Shown: piece by piece, positions 1 through 5,803 of the stretch
How positions within the stretch are numbered: position 1 is the stretch's first letter
Layout: the number at the start of each line of letters is the position of its first letter
Source of the DNA: Flavobacteriaceae bacterium
Lineage (GTDB): Bacteria; Bacteroidota; Bacteroidia; Flavobacteriales; Flavobacteriaceae
Assembly (NCBI GenBank): GCA_014239895.1
Contig: JAAZXZ010000104.1
Span: 1-7,533 of the forward strand
DNA: 7,533 nucleotides
Direction: 5' to 3'
Translations under genes and position numbers: made by a program
The notes under the pieces: model-generated
The model's input: only the letters and a program-made list of their open reading frames with translations
Told to the model about the DNA's origin: nothing
The model's database searches: none

Positions 1-656
1 CCCATATCTTCGGGAGTACCAATTCTGCCAACAGGAATCATTGCAATACCTGCTTTAACAATTTCTGGAGGTATTGAAGCAGTCATTTCAGATTTAATAA
101 AACCAGGAGCTACTGCATTAACTGTTATATTGTACCTTCCTGTTTCCTTACAAAGAGCTCTTGTGAAGCCAGCAATTGCAGCTTTAGAAGCAGCATAATT
201 AGTTTGTCCAAATGCTCCCTGAAAAGCATTAATTGATGATGCACTTATAATTCTTCCATATTTTGCTTCTTTCATATGAGGCAATACTGCTTTAGTAGTT
301 ATGTATAAGGAATTAATATTTACATCAATTACTCTATCCCATTCATCCCTTGACATTTTTAAAAATGATCTATCTCTTATAATTCCAGCATTATTGATTA
401 GAATATCGATTTTTCCGTATTCACTGATTAATTTTTCAACAGCTTTATCTACTGATGACTGATCTGATACATTTACATTTTGAAAAATTATTTCTCCCCC
501 TTCGTCTTTTATTCTATCAGCAGTATTTTGACCCTCATCCATGATGTCCCATAAAGCTACCATAGCTCCTTCATTACAGAAAACTTTACATATTCCCTCT
601 CCAATTCCTCTAGCCCCACCAGTTATAATAGCTACTTGACCATTTAATTTACCCAT
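1..656 (-). CDS. Short-chain dehydrogenase/reductase, FabG/PhaB-like (3' end cut off by window edge)
   Basis: A classical short-chain dehydrogenase that interconverts a 3-hydroxyacyl and a 3-oxoacyl thioester (or another secondary alcohol and ketone) with NAD(P)(H) in the cytoplasm. The 218 visible residues begin MGKLNGQVAIITGGARGIG. The dinucleotide-binding TGGARGIG is at residues 12-19, NNAG at 88-91, and the catalytic set is Asn113, Ser141, Tyr154 and Lys158 (YAASK). The FGQTNYAASK stretch resembles acetoacetyl-CoA reductases of the PhaB type. Asp37 at the end of the second beta strand usually indicates NAD(H) rather than NADP(H), which would suit a catabolic 3-hydroxyacyl-CoA dehydrogenase; this is inference. 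Family members are about 245-250 residues, so roughly 30 C-terminal residues lie beyond base 1. It starts 25 nt after the acyl-CoA dehydrogenase stop on the same strand, so it is probably cotranscribed. The SDR fold is certain; the substrate is not. Confidence 0.93.
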   Translation of the reverse strand, partial: MGKLNGQVAIITGGARGIGEGICKVFCNEGAMVALWDIMDEGQNTADRIKDEGGEIIFQNVNVSDQSSVDKAVEKLISEYGKIDILINNAGIIRDRSFLKMSRDEWDRVIDVNINSLYITTKAVLPHMKEAKYGRIISASSINAFQGAFGQTNYAASKAAIAGFTRALCKETGRYNITVNAVAPGFIKSEMTASIPPEIVKAGIAMIPVGRIGTPEDM

Positions 657-681
657 AATTAAAAAATTATATTAATACTTA

Positions 682-1851
682 TTATATTTTACTTTTTTCT
701 GCTTCATAATCCTTGCCGTCAATAATAATTTTGGCAATTATCTCTCTCATAATTTCAGAAGTTCCTCCTCCAATTGTTCCAACCCTAGAATCTCTATACA
801 TTCTTGCCATTGGATAATCTTCAGTATATCCATTTCCACCAAAAAATTGTAGACATTGGGTAGAGACTTTTTCATGTAATTCTGTGCAAAGTAGTTTGCC
901 CATAGAACAGAGTTTTACATCATATATTTTTTTGTCATATAGACTGCAGCAATAGTAGCTAAATACTTTTAATGCTTCTATTTCAGATGATAATTGCGCA
1001 ATTCTATGTCTTAATACTTGGAGTTTATTAATACTTTTTCCAAATGCTTTTCTTTCATTCATGTAATTTAATGATTCAGAAATTGCAAATTCCATTGCAG
1101 CAATACTACTAGGCATGAAACAAAGCCTTTCTAATTGTAAGCCATTCATTAGATAGTAGAATCCTTTACCTTCTTCGCCTACAAGATTTTCTGATGGGAC
1201 AACTACATTATCAAAGCTTAGCTCTGCTGTATCAGATGAACGCCACCCAAGTTTGTCAATTTTGGTTTTAGTTATTCCAGGTGAATCTAAATCTATAACT
1301 AACAAACTGATTCCTTTTGATCTAGCTGCTGGATCAGTTTTCACAACCGTGACTATAAAATCTCCATACACTCCATTGGTAATAAATGTTTTTGATCCAT
1401 TCACAATATAATTATCTCCTTTTTTTATAGCATTTGTTTGAATATTTTGAACATCAGATCCAGTGTTAGGTTCTGTAATTCCAATACAGCTTATTAAATT
1501 ACCAGATATTATCCCTGGAAGATATTTGCTTTTCAGCATATCACTTCCATATTTTAGGATATATGGTCCAGACATGTATTGTACCGCTTGCTGAGTTATT
1601 GTAAAGCCTCCTGAATTTAGTCTGCCCATTTCTTCATTTAGAACTACTTCAAAGAAGAAATCTAGATTACCTCCACCATATTTCTCTGGACATGATAGGC
1701 CAAGAAATCCCATTTCGCCCATTTTTTTCCAAATTTCTTTAGGAATTTTTCCATCATTTTCCCACTTATTTAAATTTGGTTTAACTTCTCTTTTTAGAAA
1801 ATCCCTAAGGCTTTTTCTAAACATTTCATGTTCTTCAGAAAAATAATTCAT
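682..1851 (-). CDS. Acyl-CoA dehydrogenase (LCAD/IVD-type catalytic base)
   Basis: An FAD-dependent acyl-CoA dehydrogenase that introduces a trans-2 double bond into an acyl-CoA and passes electrons to electron-transfer flavoprotein. The 389 residues match the usual length. The N-terminal helical domain is about 1-120, the beta domain with the flavin-contacting ITEPNTGSD is at 125-133, and the C-terminal helical domain holds NERKAFGK (265-272) and QFFGGNGYTEDYP (335-347). The position that carries the catalytic glutamate in medium- and short-chain enzymes is glycine here (IGGGTSEI, 360-367). A glutamate is instead present at 241 in LQLERL, where isovaleryl-CoA and long-chain acyl-CoA dehydrogenases keep theirs, so the enzyme should be active and may take branched or long chains. 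The start codon follows the upstream poly-lysine gene by 16 nt of A/T-only sequence. Within this context it could act like citronellyl-CoA or isovaleryl-CoA dehydrogenase; the substrate is inferred. Confidence 0.95.
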   Translation of the reverse strand: MNYFSEEHEMFRKSLRDFLKREVKPNLNKWENDGKIPKEIWKKMGEMGFLGLSCPEKYGGGNLDFFFEVVLNEEMGRLNSGGFTITQQAVQYMSGPYILKYGSDMLKSKYLPGIISGNLISCIGITEPNTGSDVQNIQTNAIKKGDNYIVNGSKTFITNGVYGDFIVTVVKTDPAARSKGISLLVIDLDSPGITKTKIDKLGWRSSDTAELSFDNVVVPSENLVGEEGKGFYYLMNGLQLERLCFMPSSIAAMEFAISESLNYMNERKAFGKSINKLQVLRHRIAQLSSEIEALKVFSYYCCSLYDKKIYDVKLCSMGKLLCTELHEKVSTQCLQFFGGNGYTEDYPMARMYRDSRVGTIGGGTSEIMREIIAKIIIDGKDYEAEKSKI

Positions 1852-1867
1852 TTTTTTATTTATTTAA

Positions 1868-2218
1868 TTAGTATCCTTTCTTCTTCTTCTTCTTCTTCTT
1901 CTTCTTCTTCTTCTTCTTTGTAGATAATGATATAGTTCCTAAATCAGAATCTCCGTCAAAAGATAAAGTAATTGTAGTATAACGTAAATAGGAAATTTCA
2001 ATCTCACCAGACTCTCCGGCTATCTTAAGTGAAAAATTACCATCAAAGTCTGATATTGTTCCATTAGTTGTACCTTTTTCAATAATGCTTGCACCCGGAA
2101 GAGGGGCATTTATTTTTTCATCCATAATAACACCAGACACTATAGTTTGCGCTATAGTAATTGTTGAAAAAAATAAAAATATACAAAGAGCAAAAAAAAA
2201 TTTAAATTTTATTCCCAT
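1868..2218 (-). CDS. Small secreted protein: SusC-type carboxypeptidase-regulatory-like domain with a 14-lysine C-terminal tail
   Basis: A 116-residue protein of unknown function. Residues 1-23 form a signal peptide (basic MGIKFKF, then a hydrophobic run ending TIA before Gln24). Residues 26-98 look like one carboxypeptidase-regulatory-like beta-sandwich, of the kind at the N terminus of SusC/RagA TonB-dependent receptors: compare APLPGASIIEKGTTNG (38-53), DFDGNFSL (57-64), EISYLRY (74-80), LGTISL (93-98). A receptor would continue for several hundred residues with plug and barrel. Here the protein stops after 14 lysines (101-114) and Gly-Tyr. The lysines are encoded by 13 consecutive AAG codons plus one AAA, whereas four of the five earlier lysines use AAA, so the tail looks like microsatellite expansion. 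The start overlaps the acyl-CoA ligase 3' end by 10 nt, suggesting translational coupling. It may be a real envelope protein with a cationic tail or the relic of a truncated receptor; I cannot decide. Confidence 0.75.
   Translation of the reverse strand: MGIKFKFFFALCIFLFFSTITIAQTIVSGVIMDEKINAPLPGASIIEKGTTNGTISDFDGNFSLKIAGESGEIEISYLRYTTITLSFDGDSDLGTISLSTKKKKKKKKKKKKKKGY
1877..1918 (-). repeat. Trinucleotide microsatellite, (AAG)13 plus AAA on the coding strand
   Basis: Thirteen perfect CTT units on the + strand (1880-1918), flanked by TTT at 1877-1879, lie inside the 3' end of the small secreted-protein gene and encode its poly-lysine tail. Perfect trinucleotide tracts this long are rare in bacteria and prone to slippage. 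Gain or loss of whole units keeps the frame and changes only lysine number. A one-base slip would put the ribosome into either other frame, and both reach a stop (at K-D-T-N or R-I-L-I-K) before the next gene's ATG at 1851, so no fusion to the acyl-CoA dehydrogenase can result. The pure purine/pyrimidine strand asymmetry is the GAA/TTC type that can form triplex DNA. Confidence 0.97.
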
Positions 2219-3885
2219 ATTACAACTTCACTATTTTCATGCCATTCTCTATATTTAGACATAAATTTTTCATCTATTTTAACCCTTTTAATTTTTAGTG
2301 TAGGAGTGCACAGTCCATTATCGGGAGTCCATGCCTCTTTCATAATCACAATGGTTGAAACCTTTCTATGACTTACTTGATCTTTATTTACAGATTCTAA
2401 TTTATTATTAAGCTGCTGTTTTAATGTTTCTTTATCAATAGAATTAGCTCCTTCAGAAGGAACAACAAGAAGAATTGGTGCTGCTATTCCAAATCCAACC
2501 ACACACATTTGTTCAAATTCAGTAACATCTCCAAATAGTGCTTCAATTTTCCCAGGTTCAACAAATTCACCTGTAGTTGTTTTAAATGCGTCTTTGACTC
2601 TTCCAGTAATGTATAGATTGCCTTCATCATCAATTCTACCTCTATCTCCAGTATACAGCCATCCGTTTTTAATAGTGTTATTTGTGGTCTCTGGATCATT
2701 ATAATATCCTTTCATTACATATGGCCCTCTCATTAGTATTTCCCCAGTTTCAGAGTCTATCTTAATCTGAACTTCTGGTTGTGCTTTACCAACAGACCCA
2801 GGTTTGTCAGTAATTTCACCTGGAAGTTGAGTGCATATTGCACAATTCTCAGTCATTCCATAGCCATTGGTTATCTTCACTCCAAGACTCCTGTACCATA
2901 CTCTTTGTGATTCTTGCATTGGCGCAGCTCCAGTTACAATTGCTTTTGCTTTGCTTAATCCTAATTTTTTCTTTAAAACCATTTTAAGTAAAGAAGAAAC
3001 TATAGGTATACTTAAGAGTTTATTTAACTTTTCTTGAGGGAATTTGGATAATATACCCATTTGAAATTTTGTATATATTCTTGGAACTCCAAAGAAAACG
3101 GTTGGTTGAACAGAGCCTAGATTTTGAGCAAATGTTTCTATAGATTCTGTAAAAGAAATGGTTCCTCCATATCTAAAACATGTCCATTCCACTACAATTC
3201 TTTCAGCAATATGATTTAATGGTAAATAAGAGAAGAATGAATTTTTTCCATTAAAATCTACTCTCAATGGATTGTGCTCTGGAGTTGTTAAGCATTCTGT
3301 ATTTTCATTGGTTTGATAATCTAGAACTACTCCCTTTGGCGTACCAGTTGTTCCAGAAGTAAATATGATTGTCCACACATCACTACGGTCTGGGTAAAAA
3401 TCTTCTTGTTGAGGTTCAAATTTATTAATAAAATCAAACCATTGATGACCCACAGAAATTTCTGAGCAATCCTTATAGTGTGGAAATGCAATTAACGGCA
3501 TATCATCTGGAATACCATTTTTAATTTCATCCCATGCATTAACTTTACCCATAAAAAGGGCGCTTACATCTCCAAAATGTAAGAGACTTTTTAGTTCTTC
3601 GGAATTTAATGTTGGAAAGAAAGGAACAGACACATATCCTGCCATATATATGGCTAAATCAGCAATAATCCATTCTCTACAATTTTTAGACATTAACCCA
3701 ATATGACTTTTAGGAGGTAGTCCAAGAGTTTTTAATCCAGTAGCTAATTTTCTGGCCATTTGACCAGTTTCTCCCCAAGTATATTCTTCCCATTTATCAC
3801 CAAATGGTTGCCTTAAAAAAGATTTGTCTTTTAATTTTCTTTCCCATTCATAGAAGTTGAATTTGAATTTATTATTGCTTTCCAT
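2209..3885 (-). CDS. AMP-forming long-chain-type acyl-CoA ligase
   Basis: Activates a carboxylic acid to its CoA thioester via an acyl-adenylate, using ATP and CoA, thereby feeding the pathway. The 558 residues contain the expected motifs in order: the P-loop TSGTTGTPKG (176-185), LPLNHIAERIVVE (221-233) typical of long-chain acyl-CoA synthetases, the adenine-binding NGYGMTEN (340-347), YTGD (411-414), the hinge region ITGRVKD (426-432), and a C-terminal TPTLKIKR (527-534) whose Lys531 is probably the catalytic lysine of the adenylation step. It is somewhat shorter than typical FadD/ACSL proteins (about 560-600) but has no missing core motif. No signal peptide or clear membrane helix is visible. 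It is the first gene of the leftward operon, and its last codons overlap the start of the secreted-protein gene by 10 nt. The fatty, branched or terpenoid nature of the acid cannot be told from sequence. Confidence 0.95.
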   Translation of the reverse strand: MESNNKFKFNFYEWERKLKDKSFLRQPFGDKWEEYTWGETGQMARKLATGLKTLGLPPKSHIGLMSKNCREWIIADLAIYMAGYVSVPFFPTLNSEELKSLLHFGDVSALFMGKVNAWDEIKNGIPDDMPLIAFPHYKDCSEISVGHQWFDFINKFEPQQEDFYPDRSDVWTIIFTSGTTGTPKGVVLDYQTNENTECLTTPEHNPLRVDFNGKNSFFSYLPLNHIAERIVVEWTCFRYGGTISFTESIETFAQNLGSVQPTVFFGVPRIYTKFQMGILSKFPQEKLNKLLSIPIVSSLLKMVLKKKLGLSKAKAIVTGAAPMQESQRVWYRSLGVKITNGYGMTENCAICTQLPGEITDKPGSVGKAQPEVQIKIDSETGEILMRGPYVMKGYYNDPETTNNTIKNGWLYTGDRGRIDDEGNLYITGRVKDAFKTTTGEFVEPGKIEALFGDVTEFEQMCVVGFGIAAPILLVVPSEGANSIDKETLKQQLNNKLESVNKDQVSHRKVSTIVIMKEAWTPDNGLCTPTLKIKRVKIDEKFMSKYREWHENSEVVIWE

Positions 3886-3916
3886 TATTAGTTTTTTAGT
3901 GTAGTTTTTATAATTT

Positions 3917-3933
3917 AGGTGTGTTCAACACCT
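3917..3933. promoter_or_regulatory. Inverted repeat AGGTGT-N5-ACACCT upstream of the ligase
   Basis: A perfect 6-bp inverted repeat around a GTTCA loop sits 31 bp upstream of the ligase start. It is followed on the + strand by five T, so it has terminator-like form for rightward transcription, but no gene lies just upstream to be terminated. It is more GC-rich than its surroundings, which favours a functional element such as a transcription-factor operator or a leader hairpin in the ligase mRNA. The role is not known. Confidence 0.4.
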
Positions 3934-3947
3934 TTTTCTATAGAAAA
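3934..3947. promoter_or_regulatory. 14-bp perfect palindrome TTTTCTATAGAAAA, candidate operator
   Basis: This perfect palindrome abuts the AGGTGT hairpin and lies about 50 bp upstream of the ligase start, downstream of the candidate -7 box at 3983-3990. That is a position where a bound repressor could block the leftward transcript. Its core TCTATAGA recurs at 4033-4040. Palindromes arise easily in AT-rich DNA, so the operator reading rests mainly on the recurrence. Confidence 0.35.
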
Positions 3948-3982
3948 TGAATATAGAATGTAACTTTTTTTATTTAAAACTA

Positions 3983-3990
3983 CAAAAATA
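3983..3990 (-). promoter_or_regulatory. Candidate Bacteroidota -7 box (TATTTTTG) for the leftward operon
   Basis: On the minus strand the sequence reads TATTTTTG, a full match to the Bacteroidota -7 consensus TAnnTTTG. Transcription would start near 3975 and give a leader of about 90 nt before the ligase ATG at 3885. The -33 partner is not convincing: a TTG lies at 4008-4006 (15-nt spacing, short) and a TTTG at 4024-4021 (30-nt spacing, long). In such AT-rich sequence the match could be chance. Confidence 0.3.
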
Positions 3991-4032
3991 TATGTATCTC
4001 GTAGTCAATAAATAGATTTTCAAATTTCTACT

Positions 4033-4040
4033 TCTATAGA
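4033..4040. promoter_or_regulatory. Second TCTATAGA palindrome in the divergent region
   Basis: An 8-bp palindrome identical to the core of the 3934-3947 element, with centres 96 bp apart (about nine helical turns). It overlaps the left arm of a longer inverted repeat, ACTTCTA (4030-4036) with TAGAAGT (4057-4063). Two sites on roughly the same helical face would suit a dimeric regulator acting cooperatively on both operons. This is a pattern-based guess. Confidence 0.28.
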
Positions 4041-4195
4041 TTTTTTATGTATGATTTAGAAGTTCATATTTGGCTTTGTGCCTCATTAATTCTTTAAATT
4101 CTTGACTTGAAAAGTCCAGGAATTTCATTATATTAAATAAATTACTAACAAATGAAAAATATTATAAATAATCTATTAAAATAAATTTTTATTTA

Positions 4196-5794
4196 ATGAA
4201 AGGTAAAAAGTCAAATATTGATGTTTTAAGTTCAAATTTTATTGAAAATGAGATTTCTATGAAGAAATTATTGAAAGAACTTAATTCCTATTTTAAATTG
4301 TCAAAGTTAGAAGGCAATAAAGATAAAATTAAAAGAACCAGAAAGAGAAAAAAATTACTTGCTAGAGAAAAAATAGACTTATTACTTGACAAAAATAAAC
4401 CTCATATAGAATTGATGTCACTTGCTGGCTTAAAACATGAAAACGGATTTGGAGCAGGTGGAACTACAGTAGTTGTTTTGGGTTATGTTTCTAATGTTCT
4501 TTGCTTAATTAACGCAAATGTTGCAACAAGAAAGGCAGGTGCAATTGACTATGCTACAAGCTTAAAAAATCTAAGATTATCACAAATTGCCACTGAAAAT
4601 AAATTATTAACTATAAATCTAGTCGAAAGTGGTGGAGCTAATTTGCCAGATCAAGATAGAGTTTTTAATAATTATGGTAAGTTTTTTATGGAGATGTCAA
4701 GAAGGTCTAAAGAAGGAATTCCATCAATTTCTGTAGTATTTGGTAATGCAACGGCAGGTGGTGCATATGTTCCTGGCATGTCTGATTATTCAATTCTCCA
4801 GAAGAATGCAGCTAAAGTTTTTTTGGCAGGACCGCCATTAGTAAAGATGGCAACTAATGAAGATGCTAATGAAGAGGAATTAGGAGGAGCTCAAATGCAT
4901 AGTAGTATTTCTGGTGTTTCAGATTTTTTAGCTAATGACGAAAAACATGCTCTAGAAATAACAAAAAATTTAATTACAAAAATTAAGCAACCAGTAGCTA
5001 AGAACTATGAGAGCGATGCATCTTCTCCAAAATTTGTCGAAGATGAGATTTTAGGGATTATTCCTTCTAACTTGAAAAAGCCTTTTGATATTAGAGAACT
5101 TGTCAAAAGCTTTGTTGATAGTTCTGAATTTATTGAATTCAAAGAAAATTATGGTAGAACAATGTTTTGTTGTTGGACAAAAATTAATGGTTATCCTATT
5201 GGAATTATTGCCAATAATGGAGTAATTTTTATTGAGTCAGCAAGAAAGGCTACCCATTTTATACAATTAGCTAATAAATCTAATACTCCTTTACTATTTA
5301 TTCATAATACTACAGGCTTTATGGTAGGAAAGAGATATGAACAAAATGGAATGATTAATAGTGGATCTCAATTAATTCATGCTGTTGCTGGAAGTACAGT
5401 TCCACATATTAGTCTACAGGTTGGTAATTCATATGGTGCAGGAAACTATGCAATGTGTGGTAGATCTTTTGATCCCAGATTCTTATTTTCATTCCCAAAT
5501 GCAAAATCTGGTGTTATGGGATCAGATCAGTTAGCTGGTGTAATGGAAATAGTTAAAAGAAATTCAGCATCTTCATTAAATAAAGTTATTGATGAAGAAA
5601 AACTTAAAATAGAAAAGAAAAGGATGGCTGAAGAGGCTGATGAAAAGGCGAGTGTTTGGCATACTACATCTGAGGTTTGGGATGATGGAGTTATTGATCC
5701 AAGAGATACCAGAAAATATTTATCCTTAGCATTAGCAGCTGTTTATAGCCATGAAATAAAAGGATCTAGTTCTTTTGGAGTATTTAGAATGTAA
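4196..5794 (+). CDS. Acyl-CoA carboxylase carboxyltransferase (beta) subunit, methylcrotonyl/geranyl-CoA carboxylase-like
   Basis: Transfers CO2 from carboxybiotin to an acyl-CoA. The 532 residues match MccB/AtuC-type beta subunits. The N-terminal crotonase-like domain contains LLAREKIDLLLD (54-65), LVESGGANLPDQDRVF (142-157) and the oxyanion-hole segment NATAGGAYVPGMSD (184-197), followed by GPPLVKMAT (212-220) and LGGAQMH (229-235). The C-terminal domain holds NTTGFMVGKRYE (371-382), QVGNSYGAGNYAMCGR (408-423) and DDGVIDPRDTRKYL (496-509). SGGANLP and AYVPGMSD favour the methylcrotonyl/geranyl group and related actinobacterial acyl-CoA carboxylases over propionyl-CoA carboxylase. The loop NANVATRKAGAIDYA (106-120) departs from the usual TVKGG/TVRGG. 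There is no biotin carboxylase or biotinyl domain, so an alpha subunit must be encoded elsewhere. The ATG has no Shine-Dalgarno sequence; its N-terminal extension of about 50 residues is Lys-rich but of normal length. The class is certain, the substrate is not. Confidence 0.93.
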   Translation: MKGKKSNIDVLSSNFIENEISMKKLLKELNSYFKLSKLEGNKDKIKRTRKRKKLLAREKIDLLLDKNKPHIELMSLAGLKHENGFGAGGTTVVVLGYVSNVLCLINANVATRKAGAIDYATSLKNLRLSQIATENKLLTINLVESGGANLPDQDRVFNNYGKFFMEMSRRSKEGIPSISVVFGNATAGGAYVPGMSDYSILQKNAAKVFLAGPPLVKMATNEDANEEELGGAQMHSSISGVSDFLANDEKHALEITKNLITKIKQPVAKNYESDASSPKFVEDEILGIIPSNLKKPFDIRELVKSFVDSSEFIEFKENYGRTMFCCWTKINGYPIGIIANNGVIFIESARKATHFIQLANKSNTPLLFIHNTTGFMVGKRYEQNGMINSGSQLIHAVAGSTVPHISLQVGNSYGAGNYAMCGRSFDPRFLFSFPNAKSGVMGSDQLAGVMEIVKRNSASSLNKVIDEEKLKIEKKRMAEEADEKASVWHTTSEVWDDGVIDPRDTRKYLSLALAAVYSHEIKGSSSFGVFRM

Positions 5795-5803
5795 AATTTG
5801 CCT

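Larger units (their letters stand above)
3886..4195. promoter_or_regulatory. Divergent intergenic control region between the two catabolic operons
   Basis: This 310-bp gap separates the start codons of the leftward ligase and the rightward carboxyltransferase and must hold promoters for both. It is very AT-rich and has only tiny ATG-initiated frames (16-22 codons) with no sign of being genes. Several symmetric elements are visible and listed separately: a hairpin at 3917-3933, a 14-bp palindrome at 3934-3947, a second copy of the TCTATAGA core at 4033-4040, and a 7-bp inverted repeat ACTTCTA/TAGAAGT at 4030-4036 and 4057-4063. No good promoter could be picked for the rightward gene; TGGCTTTG at 4071-4078 is one mismatch from the Bacteroidota -7 box. 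The two operons are likely coregulated, which is inference. Confidence 0.7.

Noticed and set aside
1877..1918. The short-unit tandem tract as a CRISPR or other repeat array
   Set aside because: It is a 3-bp microsatellite with no spacers; no spaced direct repeats occur anywhere in the window.
2484..2699. A 71-codon open frame on the minus strand
   Set aside because: It lies wholly inside the acyl-CoA ligase on the same strand in another frame, and its translation shows no recognisable domain; the ligase motifs across the region are intact, so it is a shadow.
3947..4097. Two tiny + strand frames (3947-4015, 22 codons; 4047-4097, 16 codons plus stop) as leader peptides
   Set aside because: Neither has a run of regulatory codons, a downstream attenuator structure or a supporting ribosome site; such frames are expected by chance in AT-rich DNA.
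4104..4116. Small inverted repeat GACTT-GAA-AAGTC upstream of the carboxyltransferase
   Set aside because: The stem is only 5 bp with a 3-nt loop and does not recur, so chance is a sufficient explanation.
4102..4134. TTGACT at 4102 with TATATT at 4129 as a sigma70-type promoter
   Set aside because: The spacer is about 21 nt, too long, and the presumed Bacteroidota host uses a different consensus.
5798..5803. TTG at 5798 as the start of the crotonase
   Set aside because: An in-frame ATG lies only two codons later at 5804, still 9 nt after the upstream stop, and the two extra residues add nothing to the domain.
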